Of a stretch of 64,000 nt of DNA, positions 45,219 through 54,261 are shown piece after piece (position 1 is the stretch's first letter; each line of letters begins with the position of its first letter). Both the position numbers and the translations under genes were made by a program. The DNA is from Oceanobacillus jeddahensis (GTDB taxonomy: Bacteria; Bacillota; Bacilli; Bacillales; Amphibacillaceae): the NCBI RefSeq assembly GCF_000750635.1, contig NZ_CCDM010000005.1, positions 1 to 64,000 of the forward strand, written 5' to 3'. The notes below the pieces were generated by a model. It was not told the origin of the DNA. It saw only the letters and a program-made list of their open reading frames with translations, and ran no database searches.

Positions 45219-45290
45219 TACACCGGGGTTTTGCTTTGTAAGGGCTGAGACAGAGAAAGGAATTATACCTGTTTGTCCTTTGATAATGAA
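45219..45290 (+). other. Possible decayed TPP riboswitch
   Basis: Elements in THI-box order: CACCGGGGTTTTGC, GGGCTGAGA, ACCTG and GATAATG. The closing 3' arm (GCGTAGGG-type) is missing and no thiamine gene follows, only yitT 280 bases on. It reads as a remnant. The rest of the 356-base gap (45216-45571) holds no gene. Confidence 0.3.
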
Positions 45291-45571
45291 TATATTTTTC
45301 TTTGTCATACAAAAAAATGTATCTAATTGTGTTTTGGATCATTATCCATTTTTTAACTGCGTCATAGTTGAGTTTGAAAAAGAGAAGCGTATAATAATTA
45401 CTGTTGAAAAAGCTATCTTTATAAGATTATTTTGTGTGAAATGAGGAAATCTAAACCTAAGTAGAAATAGATGTTTTTACAATCAGACATGTAAGTGACT
45501 TGAAATAGAATAGGGACAGATTAACTTGTTTTACACAGCGGCAAGAATGCAGCAGAAAGAAGGAAAGTTCA

Positions 45572-46435
45572 ATGAGCAAAGCACAAACGAAAACATCAAG
45601 AAAGGCAATGGCCTTTGTAAGAGGATTAATTATTATCATTGGCGGATTCATTACGGCATATGGATTAGAGGCCGTATTGATTCCTAATAGTGTTTCCGAT
45701 GGAGGCGTAACAGGTCTTAGTATCGTCGGATCCCAATGGACAGGACTGCCGTTAGGGATCTTAATCGCCATTTTAAATATTCCGTTTATCTACTTAGGGT
45801 ACAAGCAAGTCGGAAAGAATTTTGCAGCTTTTTCCATACTGGGAATTGCTTCTTTAGCGGTTAGTACAAGCCTGATGCATCATATTCCGACGATTATTGA
45901 AATTGAAGGAGATACTTTACTAGTCACGGTTGTCGGTGGTATTATTATTGGTTTTGGTATGGGGCTAGCGCTTCGTAATGGTGGTGCATTAGATGGCATT
46001 GATATGTTAGCTGTTTTGTTATCACGCAAACTGCCTTTTGGAACAAGCGATTTAATTTTGTTTCTTAATGTATTTGTATTTATCGTCGTATCCACTGTAT
46101 TTGGATTACGGGGAGCGCTGATGTCAGGGATTGCTTATTTCATAGCTTCTAAAGTAATTCACGTGATCGAAGAAGGATTGAGCAGTACCAAAGCAGTGTA
46201 TATTATTACTGAGCAAGATGAGGCAATGATAAAAGAGATTGGTGAGCGATTAGGCCGTGGATGTACGCTGCAGCATGTAGAGGGCGGTTATTCAAAAAAA
46301 CAATTTAAACAAGTTAAAAGTATTATTACGCGTTTGGAAGAAAGCAAAATGAAAGAGATTATTCAAGATGTTGATCCGAATGCATTTATAACTGTTCACG
46401 ATGTTTCGGAAGTACGGGGCGGTAATTTCGATTAA
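45572..46435 (+). CDS. yitT: YitT-family membrane protein
   Basis: 287 residues. Five to six membrane segments (GLIIIIGGFITAYGLEAVLIP start; GLALRNGGALDGIDMLAVLL) followed by a cytosolic C-terminal DUF2179 domain (about 215-287: VEGGYSKKQFKQVKSIITR). The transport role of the family is not settled. Confidence 0.88.
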   Translation: MSKAQTKTSRKAMAFVRGLIIIIGGFITAYGLEAVLIPNSVSDGGVTGLSIVGSQWTGLPLGILIAILNIPFIYLGYKQVGKNFAAFSILGIASLAVSTSLMHHIPTIIEIEGDTLLVTVVGGIIIGFGMGLALRNGGALDGIDMLAVLLSRKLPFGTSDLILFLNVFVFIVVSTVFGLRGALMSGIAYFIASKVIHVIEEGLSSTKAVYIITEQDEAMIKEIGERLGRGCTLQHVEGGYSKKQFKQVKSIITRLEESKMKEIIQDVDPNAFITVHDVSEVRGGNFD

Positions 46436-46447
46436 ATCAATGATAAG

Positions 46448-46491
46448 AAAAAATTCGGATTCGTTAGAGAATGAGTGAATCCGAATTTTTT
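46448..46491 (+). terminator. Terminator of yitT
   Basis: AAAAATTCGGATTC pairs with GAATCCGAATTTTTT. Confidence 0.9.
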
Positions 46492-46561
46492 ATATTTTCC
46501 AAGTGTGTAAAAAAGGCAGCTAATGAAAAATTCATCGGCTGCCTTTTGAGTAGGACATTCA

Positions 46562-46681
46562 TTATGATCTTGTTCTAAATATATCCGCAAATGCGTGAAA
46601 CACTTCAATACCTTGGTAAGTGAATACGGACAATGCAGTAAGTGAAAAGAATCCAATAACGATTAATCTGAAAATCATCAT
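46562..46681 (-). CDS. 39-residue membrane miniprotein
   Basis: ATG is preceded by AGAGGAGG at good spacing. The peptide has one hydrophobic helix (MMIFRLIVIGFFSLTALSVF) and an amphipathic tail ending FRTRS. Together with the 100-residue protein upstream it forms a small operon; a hairpin lies between them. No family recognised. Confidence 0.6.
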   Translation of the reverse strand: MMIFRLIVIGFFSLTALSVFTYQGIEVFHAFADIFRTRS

Positions 46682-46692
46682 TTTATTAACCT

Positions 46693-46725
46693 CCTCTTTT
46701 GATTTTAAATTTATATCAAAAGAGG
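46693..46725 (-). promoter_or_regulatory. Hairpin ahead of the 39-residue ORF
   Basis: CCTCTTTTGAT pairs perfectly with ATCAAAAGAGG. Its 3' arm overlaps the GAGGAGG ribosome site of the miniprotein, so it could hide that site. Confidence 0.5.
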
Positions 46726-46726
46726 T

Positions 46727-47029
46727 TTAAACCACGAAATTGGATTGATAGAACACGGGGGTCAACAGCTGCTTTGTTCGAGCGGCTCTGACAACTGTCG
46801 TAAATAAACATAGACTACCCAATAAGAATAAAGCAATAACCAATTCTGAATTAGCAATAAATGATTTATCCGGTTGATCATTTCCACCAAGACTTAAATC
46901 ATGAGAAACCTGATGATCAATTAGTATATCCTGCTCGGCGAGAACGTAGTTGTGATGGATATCTGAAAATAACTGTGTCATTGGTAAAATAATAATCATT
47001 AAAGCAATAATTAAGTATCTATTCAACAT
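46727..47029 (-). CDS. Small two-pass membrane protein, unknown
   Basis: 100 residues with AAGGAGG 5 bases before ATG. Hydrophobic segments at about 5-22 (YLIIALMIIILPMTQLF) and 62-82 (ELVIALFLLGSLCLFTTVV) with a polar, His/Asp-rich loop between. No family recognised. Same orientation as the 39-residue ORF. Confidence 0.6.
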   Translation of the reverse strand: MLNRYLIIALMIIILPMTQLFSDIHHNYVLAEQDILIDHQVSHDLSLGGNDQPDKSFIANSELVIALFLLGSLCLFTTVVRAARTKQLLTPVFYQSNFVV

Positions 47030-47307
47030 CTACGCCTCCTTCCATCATCAGTTTTATGTGTTTAAGTTGTTCTTTACCAAGGGAAAAACTCAATTATAAC
47101 AATATTACTAGATGAGTTCAATATAACTTACTATAATTGTTAGAAATTAATGTGTATTATATTCCTATTTAGCAAATGTGTCTACACTTTTTGAACATTT
47201 TATGAATTTTTCTTCATAAAAAGAATATAACCAACCTATCGATATCTTTAAACATATGCTTAGAGGCTTGGAAATTATGTATATCTGAAATATTTTTAAA
47301 ATTTCTT

Positions 47308-47336
47308 ATTGACATGGAATTCAAATAGATATATAG
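47308..47336 (+). promoter_or_regulatory. Promoter of the SAM-riboswitch operon
   Basis: TTGACA, 17-base spacer, TATAGT; start near 47343, about 25 bases before the aptamer. The rest of the gap 47030-47307 shows nothing else. Confidence 0.85.
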
Positions 47337-47367
47337 TTATCTACAACAAATAAATAGCAATACATTT

Positions 47368-47522
47368 TCTTATCCAGAGAGGTGGAGGGACTGGCCCTTC
47401 GAAGCCTCGGCAACAGACTTATTAAAGAACTGTGCCAATTCCAGTAGCATGAAGCTAGCAGATAAGGAGAGACATTGATATCGTATTCAAACCTCTTCTT
47501 TCTGAAAAGAAGAGGTTTTTTT
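47368..47522 (+). promoter_or_regulatory. SAM (S-box) riboswitch with terminator
   Basis: TCTTATC (P1, 47368) pairs with GATAAGGA (47461). Conserved core CAGAGAGGTGGAGGGA, GAAGCCTCGGCAACAG, GTGCCAATTCC and AAGGAGAGA. The terminator ACCTCTTCTTTC/GAAAAGAAGAGGT with TTTTTTT is at 47489-47522. High SAM should switch the following operon off. Confidence 0.95.
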
Positions 47523-47584
47523 CGTATTTATATCAACTTATCGGCAGCGATCAAAAAGCAAAAGTATACAGGAGGAATGGAGAA

Positions 47585-48637
47585 ATGGCGAAAAGAAGTT
47601 TAGAAGAACGTTTAAAACAGGGAACAGTAATTGCAGGAGAAGGATACTTATTTGAACTGGAGCGCAGAGGTTACTTGCAGGCAGGCTCCTTTGTACCTGA
47701 GGTGGCACTGGAAAATCCAGAAACATTAAAAGCAGTGTATCGTGATTTCATGAAAGCGGGATCTGATGTCGTGCTGGCATTTACATACAATGCACATCGT
47801 GAAAAAATGCGTATTATTGGAAAAGAAGATTTATTAGAACCTTTAAATAGAAATGCAATCAAATTAGCAAAGGAAGTAGCCAAAGAACATCCAACAGAAG
47901 AAGCGTTGGTGGCTGGAAATATTTCGAATACAAATATTTTTAATCCAGAAGATCAGGAATCAAAGGATAAAGTAAGAGCGATGTTTAATGAAATGGTTTC
48001 CTGGTGCAAGGATGAAGAGGTTGACTTTATTAATGGAGAAACCTTCTACTATCATGAAGAAGCATTAATTGCTTTAGAGGAAATTAAAAAATATGATTTG
48101 CCGGCAGTTATTACCCTGGGGTTAATGGGAGAAAATATACTTCGTGATGGCTATACAGTGGAAGAGTCATGTAAGATTCTGGAAGAGAATGGTGCGCTGG
48201 TTGTTGGAATGAACTGTTTCCGTGGTCCGGATACCATGCAGCCATATTTAGAGAAGATCCGTGACAACGTAGATGGATATGTAGGAGCATTGCCAATTCC
48301 GTATCGTACGACAGAAGAAAATCCTACATTCTTTAACTTGCCGGACGGTGGATGCAGCTGTCACTTGCCGACGGAAACAACCTTTCCAACGTCTTTAGAC
48401 CCGCTTTATCATAACCGTTATGAGTTAGCGGAATGGGCGAAAAAAGCACATAACATTGGCGTCAATTATATTGGTTTATGCTGTGGGGCTTCACCGGCAA
48501 TGCTGCGTGCAGTTGCAGAGGCTGTAGGAGTTGAGACGATTAATTCGATCTATTCTCCAGATATGCACAAGCATTTCTTATTCGGTAAAGATGAGACGTT
48601 ACAGGACCATATTACGGGTTACAAAACAAAAGCATAA
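47585..48637 (+). CDS. Homocysteine S-methyltransferase (BHMT-like)
   Basis: 350 residues, zinc-dependent Hcy S-methyltransferase fold: zinc cysteines in GMNCFRG (about 216) and LCCGASP (about 300). N-terminal GEGYLFELERRGYL and the C-terminal extension fit the betaine-homocysteine branch rather than MmuM. It makes methionine from homocysteine with betaine or a similar methyl donor. First gene under the SAM riboswitch. AGGAGG before ATG. Confidence 0.85.
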   Translation: MAKRSLEERLKQGTVIAGEGYLFELERRGYLQAGSFVPEVALENPETLKAVYRDFMKAGSDVVLAFTYNAHREKMRIIGKEDLLEPLNRNAIKLAKEVAKEHPTEEALVAGNISNTNIFNPEDQESKDKVRAMFNEMVSWCKDEEVDFINGETFYYHEEALIALEEIKKYDLPAVITLGLMGENILRDGYTVEESCKILEENGALVVGMNCFRGPDTMQPYLEKIRDNVDGYVGALPIPYRTTEENPTFFNLPDGGCSCHLPTETTFPTSLDPLYHNRYELAEWAKKAHNIGVNYIGLCCGASPAMLRAVAEAVGVETINSIYSPDMHKHFLFGKDETLQDHITGYKTKA

Positions 48638-48664
48638 TTAAAATGATATGGGAGGCGGCTAATA

Positions 48665-49414
48665 ATGACAGTTACAAAAGCAAATGAATTAATACAAGCG
48701 CTTGAAACATTAAAGTCAAAAACATGGGTAGATTTAACACATACATTTGGTCCTGATTCACCACATTTCGCAGCTTTTAAAGATGCGAAGTTTGAGACCT
48801 TATATACACATGATGACGGTTTTTTTGCACAGCAATTCAGTGTTTCCGGTCAATATGGTACACATATTGATGCGCCGATTCATTTTGTTCGTGATCAGCG
48901 CTATTTGGAAGAATTAGATTTAAAAGAAGTTGTCCTCCCGCTTGTTGTAATTGATAAATCGGAAGCTGTTAGGGAGAACCATGATTATATTTTAACAGTC
49001 GAAGATATTTTAACTTTTGAAGAAGTGCATGGAAAAATTGAAGCGGGCACATTTGTAGCTTTGCGAACAGATTGGAGCAAACGCTGGCCGGATAGAGAAG
49101 CTTTTGAAAATAAGGATGAAAATGGGGACAGTCATATACCTGGATGGGGGCTTGATGCTCTGAAATTCTTATTTGAAGAAAGAAATATTAAATCAGTAGG
49201 CCATGAAACATTTGATACAGATGCTGCTATTGATGCCAAAAAAAATGGTTCTTTAATTGGCGAGTATTATGTATTAGAACAAGATACTTTCCAAGTGGAG
49301 TTGTTAACGAATCTGGATCAATTACCGGCTAAGGGTGCAGTAATTTTTAATATCAGCCCAAAGCCTGAAAAAGCAAGCGGTTTTCCAGTTCGTTCATTTG
49401 CAATCCTGCCATAA
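48665..49414 (+). CDS. Cyclase-family (kynurenine-formamidase-like) metal hydrolase
   Basis: 249 residues with the family motif GTHIDAPIHF (HxGTHxDxPxHF pattern, about 65-75) and a later HETFDTDAA. Members hydrolyse formamides or cyclic amides. Its place between two methionine-synthesis genes under an S-box is not explained by known methionine pathways. GGGAGG before ATG. Confidence 0.82.
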   Translation: MTVTKANELIQALETLKSKTWVDLTHTFGPDSPHFAAFKDAKFETLYTHDDGFFAQQFSVSGQYGTHIDAPIHFVRDQRYLEELDLKEVVLPLVVIDKSEAVRENHDYILTVEDILTFEEVHGKIEAGTFVALRTDWSKRWPDREAFENKDENGDSHIPGWGLDALKFLFEERNIKSVGHETFDTDAAIDAKKNGSLIGEYYVLEQDTFQVELLTNLDQLPAKGAVIFNISPKPEKASGFPVRSFAILP

Positions 49415-49449
49415 TTAATCATCATTACCGAAAATGAGGAGAGAATAAT

Positions 49450-50565
49450 ATGACCAAAACAGCAGTAAAAGCACCATTTCGCGCAGATCATGTTGGTAGT
49501 TTATTACGTCCAGAGCGTATTCACCAGGCAAGGAAGAATTTTCAAGAAGGAGCACTTTCCAAGCAAGAGCTTCATCAAATTGAAACAGAAGAAATTAAGC
49601 GTATTGTAGATAAACAAATTGAAGCAGGTCTGCATGCGGTCACAGATGGAGAATTCAGACGCCGTTTCTGGCATACCGATTTTCAGGAGCATTTAAATGG
49701 TGTGGAAGGATATGTGCCGGAACAAGGGTATCAATTTGTAGGGGAAGAAACAGAGCGTTATAATGTGCGCGTAACAGGAAAAGTCTCTTTTAATCCGGAT
49801 CATCCACATGTGAAAGAGTTTGTGGAATTTAAAGAGATCGTTGGTGACCGTGCGATTGCGAAACAAACGATTCCAAGTCCCAATCAATTATTCAATGCAG
49901 GCATTAGAAATCTAGAGATTTATCCAGATATTGAGGAATATGCAAACGATGTTATTCAAACTTACCGGGACGCCATTAAAGCATTTTATGATGCAGGATG
50001 TCGCTATCTGCAGCTGGATGATGTTTATATTGCCGGTTTAAATGCACCGGAAATTCCATTTAATGACAGCGGATATGACCGGCAAGAATTAATTGACCTG
50101 GCATTAAGAGTTGTGAACCGTGTTCTGGAAGATAAACCGGAAGACTTGACCATTACTACGCATCTTTGCCGCGGAAATTATCGTTCTAAATGGGCATTTG
50201 AAGGCAGTTATGCAAAAATAGCTCCAACCTTATTTGCAAAAGAAAAGGTAGATGGTTTTTTCTTGGAATATGATGATGATCGTTCCGGCGGCTTTGAACC
50301 GCTTGAATATATTCCGGACGGCGGTCCACGTGTCGTGTTGGGCGTTTTTACCTCAAAACATGGGGAGTTAGAAGACAAAGAAAATATCAAAGCAAGAATA
50401 AAAGAGGCATCACAATATGTGCCTAAAAATCAGCTATGCATCAGCCCGCAATGCGGTTTTGCATCCACCCATCACGGTAATTTGTTGACGGAGGAAGAGC
50501 AGTGGAACAAATTAAAATATATTGTGGATGTCGCTAAAGAAGTTTGGGAGAGCGAAACACTTTAA
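49450..50565 (+). CDS. MetE-like methyltransferase (YxjG/YxjH family)
   Basis: 371 residues, equivalent to the C-terminal catalytic half of cobalamin-independent methionine synthase. Zinc ligands in THLCRGN (His, Cys) and SPQCGFAS (Cys); substrate region FRADHVGSLLRP and DGEFRRRFWHTDF. The N-terminal folate half is missing, so the methyl donor may not be folate. B. subtilis yxjG and yxjH are also S-box controlled. Confidence 0.88.
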   Translation: MTKTAVKAPFRADHVGSLLRPERIHQARKNFQEGALSKQELHQIETEEIKRIVDKQIEAGLHAVTDGEFRRRFWHTDFQEHLNGVEGYVPEQGYQFVGEETERYNVRVTGKVSFNPDHPHVKEFVEFKEIVGDRAIAKQTIPSPNQLFNAGIRNLEIYPDIEEYANDVIQTYRDAIKAFYDAGCRYLQLDDVYIAGLNAPEIPFNDSGYDRQELIDLALRVVNRVLEDKPEDLTITTHLCRGNYRSKWAFEGSYAKIAPTLFAKEKVDGFFLEYDDDRSGGFEPLEYIPDGGPRVVLGVFTSKHGELEDKENIKARIKEASQYVPKNQLCISPQCGFASTHHGNLLTEEEQWNKLKYIVDVAKEVWESETL

Positions 50566-50613
50566 TCAAAGAAGCAACGTGTTAACACATTGTATGGAAA
50601 TAAATAGACAATC

Positions 50614-50655
50614 AAAACAGGCTGAAGGAGATTGGAACCTTTGAGCCTGTTTTTT
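50614..50655 (+). terminator. Terminator of the SAM-riboswitch operon
   Basis: AAAACAGGCT pairs with AGCCTGTTTT, then further T. Confidence 0.85.
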
Positions 50656-50742
50656 CATGCAAATAAAGCACAAGTTGATAGATATAAAGATAGAAATAGT
50701 GCTAGAATAGGGATAACCAGAAAAATAGTTCGAAAGTGGGGA

Positions 50743-51333
50743 ATGACTTTGACAGAGATATGTATGATACGTCATGGAGAAACGAATTGGAATAAAGAAA
50801 AAAGAATTCAAGGCAACACGGATATTCCTTTAAATGAAACGGGGAAATCGCAAGCAGAGGTTTGCTGTGCGGCTGCAAAGCAGTTTGAACCGACTGTATT
50901 AATTACCAGTCCGCTAGCTCGTGCAAAGGTGACAGCGGAAATTATTAATAAGGATCTGCGGCTGCCGCTGCATGAAATGAAGGCTTTTGTAGAGCGTTCT
51001 TACGGGGGTGCGGAAGGAATGACGATAGAGGATCGAAATCGCTATTTCCCTGATCGTGAAGATATTCCGAATGTGGAGACGTTTGAAGATTTAAAGCAGA
51101 GAGGGCTAAAAGGGTTGGAAGAAGTGTGTGAAAGATATCCAGACGAACGTGTTCTTATCGTTTCCCATGGTGCATTAATTAATAGTCTTTTATCTGTTAT
51201 TTCAAAAGGAGAACTGGGTACAGGGATTACATTTCTTCAAAATACATCGATTACAAAGTTTGCTCATGAAAATAGGGAGTGGCGTGTGATAGATTATAAT
51301 AATACAGACCATCTTGCAGCTGTTAATGAATAA
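50743..51333 (+). CDS. Histidine phosphatase (phosphoglycerate mutase family)
   Basis: 196 residues. Catalytic MIRHGETNWN (phospho-His about residue 10), second Arg in TSPLARAKVTAE, acid Glu in VERSYGGAEG and late His in LIVSHGALIN. Length fits cofactor-dependent PhoE/CobC-like phosphatases, not glycolytic mutase. Start is ATG 50743 or TTG 50749; GTGGGG favours the latter slightly. An upstream in-frame ATG (50632) overlaps the terminator. Confidence 0.85.
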   Translation: MTLTEICMIRHGETNWNKEKRIQGNTDIPLNETGKSQAEVCCAAAKQFEPTVLITSPLARAKVTAEIINKDLRLPLHEMKAFVERSYGGAEGMTIEDRNRYFPDREDIPNVETFEDLKQRGLKGLEEVCERYPDERVLIVSHGALINSLLSVISKGELGTGITFLQNTSITKFAHENREWRVIDYNNTDHLAAVNE

Positions 51334-51410
51334 TAGCTGCATAAAAAAACGTATCATTTGTATATGAATTATTTTAAAATAGAGAGATGTTCAAGAAAGG
51401 GGGGATATGG

Positions 51411-51734
51411 ATGAAAATTAATTTTGTAAAGGTAGAAGTCCTGATGGCAGAAGAATATATTAGTGATTTGCGAGAACAGCTACATGAACATGGATTTTTA
51501 CACTATGGTAATCAGGATAACGTTCTTTCTTATACAAAATACAAACATTACTCTCGGCCTTTAGAGTTAGCTTCACTGGACATGTCTTTACCTATAGAAA
51601 GTGAATGTTTGCAGACAATTCATAAAGTTGAATTTCGTTGTATGATCCATCAGATTGAGAAGGTCAAGAAAATCATCCATGATATCCACCCGAATGATCA
51701 TCCTGTTATTTATTTTATTCCTATACTTGATTAG
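51411..51734 (+). CDS. NIF3/YqfO-type CutA-like domain protein
   Basis: 107 residues from ATG after AAGGGGGG. It resembles the inserted ferredoxin-like domain of NIF3/YqfO proteins (KVEVLMAEEYISDLREQL start; HYGNQDN; HPNDHPVIYFIPI end), which also occurs alone. Function unknown, possibly metal binding. Confidence 0.75.
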   Translation: MKINFVKVEVLMAEEYISDLREQLHEHGFLHYGNQDNVLSYTKYKHYSRPLELASLDMSLPIESECLQTIHKVEFRCMIHQIEKVKKIIHDIHPNDHPVIYFIPILD

Positions 51735-51788
51735 TTAAAAGCAGCCATTGGATAGGGCTGCTTTTAACATTAATGTATAAACAGTAGT

Positions 51789-52835
51789 TTATTTTGAGCG
51801 GTGTTTCATTGTCGCTTTTTTCCATTTCTTTTTTTCTTCCGCAGCAAGTCGGGTGTTTTGCTTGCGTTCCAAATAAGCAAGCTCCTTTTGCAATTTAACA
51901 TAACTGTTCCAGCGTTCTCTTTCCAACTCTCCAGTTTCCAATGCTTCTTTTATGGCACAGTCTGGCTCTGTATCATGTTGGCAATCATTGAACCGACACT
52001 TTCCAATCAATATTTGAATATCGGAAAAGGTATGCGATAAACCTGTTTCTTCTCCACCCCAGAGTAAAAAGCTTCGCATCCCGGGAGTATCAATAATTAC
52101 ACCGCCATCTGGCAATCGGAATAGCTCTCGGTGTGTTGTTGTATGTCTACCGCGTTTATCCGAATCACGAACAGCACGAGTTTTAAGCACTTTTTTTCCT
52201 AACAAATGATTAATCAGTGTCGATTTACCGACACCAGAGTTGCCGATTAATACAATCGTATCATCTGGATGGATCGTGTTTTGTATTTTATCTTTTCCAA
52301 TTTCATTAACTGCGTCCCAAGTCAGAATAGGGACGCCTAAGGCAACTTGATCAATTTCCTGCTTGATGGCTTCTAGATTCTCCGTTAAATCTGCTTTAGA
52401 AAGAATAATAATTGGACTAGAACCGCTCTCCCAGACAGTTACTAAAAAGCGCTCTAATTTACGCTCATTTATTTTCTCCTCTAAGCTAAGAACAATAAAT
52501 ACTTTGGTAACATTACTGGCGAGAATTTGAACGTTTGTTTCTAATTCATCTGCTTTCCGGACAATACAGCTAAAACGGGGAAGCAATTTATTGATAATCA
52601 GCACATCATGAGGATTATTTTCTTTCAGAACGACCCAATCCCCAATAGAAGGAAAATCTTCTCTTGATGCGGCATCGTGCCGGAATTTTCCTTTTACAAT
52701 TGCCGGGCGTGATCCATAGATAGTTTGAACGGTATATCTTTCTTTTTGCTCGTTAATAACACGAGCCAACAGGTCTATAGAACCCTTATAGTTTATTTCC
52801 GGGCGATAAGCATAGTTTTTTTGAAATTCGTACAA
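51789..52835 (-). CDS. rsgA: Ribosome small-subunit GTPase RsgA (paralogue)
   Basis: 348 residues from TTG 52835, 8 bases after AAGGAGG. N-terminal OB domain, then a circularly permuted GTPase: G4 LSKADL before G1 GNSGVGKSTLIN and G3 DTPGM. The C-terminal zinc motif is CRFNDCQHDTEPDC. RsgA aids late 30S assembly. The first region is longer than usual and the gene stands alone, unlike the rsgA of the stk/prpC region, so this is likely a second copy. It sits behind a leader ORF and terminator. Confidence 0.88.
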   Translation of the reverse strand: MYEFQKNYAYRPEINYKGSIDLLARVINEQKERYTVQTIYGSRPAIVKGKFRHDAASREDFPSIGDWVVLKENNPHDVLIINKLLPRFSCIVRKADELETNVQILASNVTKVFIVLSLEEKINERKLERFLVTVWESGSSPIIILSKADLTENLEAIKQEIDQVALGVPILTWDAVNEIGKDKIQNTIHPDDTIVLIGNSGVGKSTLINHLLGKKVLKTRAVRDSDKRGRHTTTHRELFRLPDGGVIIDTPGMRSFLLWGGEETGLSHTFSDIQILIGKCRFNDCQHDTEPDCAIKEALETGELERERWNSYVKLQKELAYLERKQNTRLAAEEKKKWKKATMKHRSK

Positions 52836-52862
52836 GTGAATTTCCTCCTTATATTTTTGAAT

Positions 52863-52891
52863 AAAAAAACGGACTGGTACACACCGATCCG
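52863..52891 (-). terminator. Attenuator-like terminator before rsgA
   Basis: Minus strand: CGGATCGGT-GTGT-ACCAGTCCG then TTTTTTT, ending 27 bases before the rsgA start. Transcription must read through it to express rsgA. Confidence 0.75.
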
Positions 52892-52939
52892 AATACATCA
52901 AAAATATAGGAGTTCTTCTAAAATCCAAATAAATATTGA

Positions 52940-53005
52940 TCACGTATGGGAAGGTGAGTACCTATGAAAAATAGCTGCTAATGTGTTCATATATACTTTT
53001 TTCAT
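52940..53005 (-). CDS. 21-residue leader peptide upstream of rsgA
   Basis: ATG preceded by GAAGGTGATG. Peptide MKKVYMNTLAAIFHRYSPSH plus Thr, then TGA. It lies between a good promoter (53040-53068) and the terminator at 52863, the layout of ribosome-mediated attenuators. Confidence 0.5.
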   Translation of the reverse strand: MKKVYMNTLAAIFHRYSPSHT

Positions 53006-53039
53006 AAGACATCACCTTCTCTCTTTTGTAATTGCTTAC

Positions 53040-53068
53040 ATCATACCGGATTATTTAAGAAAAGTAAA
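53040..53068 (-). promoter_or_regulatory. Promoter of the leader-rsgA transcript
   Basis: Minus strand TTTACT, 17-base spacer, TATGAT; start near 53033. Confidence 0.7.
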
Positions 53069-53130
53069 TAGTTAAAAAAGAAATACACATCTGGAATTTT
53101 CTAATAAAAGGGATTCCGAAGCGTATTTTT

Positions 53131-53152
53131 ATGGAGTGAAGTTTCGTTTTAT
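53131..53152 (+). repeat. Dispersed repeat, 3' end only
   Basis: GGAGTGAAGTTTCGTTTTAT matches the last 20 bases of the repeat. Its TTA supplies the stop codon of the SDR gene on the minus strand. Confidence 0.5.
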
Positions 53153-53922
53153 CTGTATACGATTCCACCGTCAGTGATTATCGCTTGCCCTGTAATATAG
53201 TCTGAATCATCGGAAGCTAGGAAAGAGACAAGGTTTGCAACGTCCTCAGGCTCTTGAGAACGTCCTAGCGAAATGCCATTGACAAATTGCTTATAAGCAT
53301 CCCCCGGTTCCATATTATCATAATATTTTACCATTTCTTCATCAATACGATCCCACATTGCTGTTCCCGCAACACCTGGACAATATGCGTTGACACGGAT
53401 ATTATATGGTGCCAATTCTTTGGAGGCAGAATGCGTAAAAGAACGAACCGCGTGTTTGGTAGCGGAATAAGTCCCCAGCATTTCAAAAGATTCATGACCA
53501 GCGATACTACATGCATTAATGACTTTCCCTTTTGAATCTTGTTTAATAAATTGTTCGGCTGCAGCCTGTGTACCAAATACTGTACCATTTACGTTTACTG
53601 CAAATGTTTTATTTAATTGATTTTCGTCAATTTCAAGGAATGGAGAAACAACATCGATTCCAGCGTTGTTCACAAAAACATCAAGGCGTCCAAAAGCCTC
53701 CACTGCCTCTTTGACAAGGATAAATTGATCATTACGTTTCGACACATCACCTACAACGGAAATGGCATCCACACCAGAATCCTTAAATTCTTTTAATGTA
53801 CTGTTCAGCATTTCTTTATTAATATCATGCAGAACGATTTTGAAATCATCTTCACCAAGACGTTTCGCGATTCCTTTCCCTAACCCGCCTGCAGATCCTG
53901 TAATAATTGCCACTTTTGACAT
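53149..53922 (-). CDS. SDR oxidoreductase, acetoin/butanediol dehydrogenase-like
   Basis: 257 residues from ATG 53922 (GGAGG 8 bases upstream). Rossmann motif [16 protein letters not shown] at about 87, catalytic Ser in ACSIAGHE and Tyr-Lys in YSATKHA. End [14 protein letters not shown]. Pattern [16 protein letters not shown] and length fit meso-butanediol (acetoin reductase) enzymes. An inverted repeat at 53957 may be its operator. Confidence 0.82.
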   Translation of the reverse strand: MSKVAIITGSAGGLGKGIAKRLGEDDFKIVLHDINKEMLNSTLKEFKDSGVDAISVVGDVSKRNDQFILVKEAVEAFGRLDVFVNNAGIDVVSPFLEIDENQLNKTFAVNVNGTVFGTQAAAEQFIKQDSKGKVINACSIAGHESFEMLGTYSATKHAVRSFTHSASKELAPYNIRVNAYCPGVAGTAMWDRIDEEMVKYYDNMEPGDAYKQFVNGISLGRSQEPEDVANLVSFLASDDSDYITGQAIITDGGIVYR

Positions 53923-53956
53923 AGAAAAGACCTCCAATTAAATGTACGTTGAATAT

Positions 53957-53980
53957 TTAGATGCTATTATTTACATCTAA
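53957..53980. promoter_or_regulatory. Inverted repeat TTAGATG-N10-CATCTAA
   Basis: Perfect 7-bp arms 35 bases upstream of the SDR start; candidate operator. The rest of the 53923-54261 gap shows no gene. Confidence 0.45.
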
Positions 53981-54261
53981 GTATACTATCCCTCTTTTAA
54001 AGAGATTAAAACAAAATAGTTAGAAAAAGTTTTTCAGAAGTTCCTTAGTAATATTTTCCTTTTAATCTTTAGTAAGAAATTTTTTACGTTAAGAAAGAAA
54101 AATTAAGAAGCCGAAACCGGCACACCTTTGTGTTAATCGAGGCAGACTAAGAAATAACTTATCTGTCTAAACGTAACATATATAGTTATAAGTGTTGCAA
54201 ATTTTGAAATAATAAAAACAAAAGCGTATGCTAAAAATAGAAAGAAAAGGAGGAATAAAAA

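Noticed and set aside
46432..46656. 74-codon minus-strand ORF over the yitT terminator
   Set aside because: It spans the terminator hairpin and overlaps the better supported 39-residue ORF in another frame.
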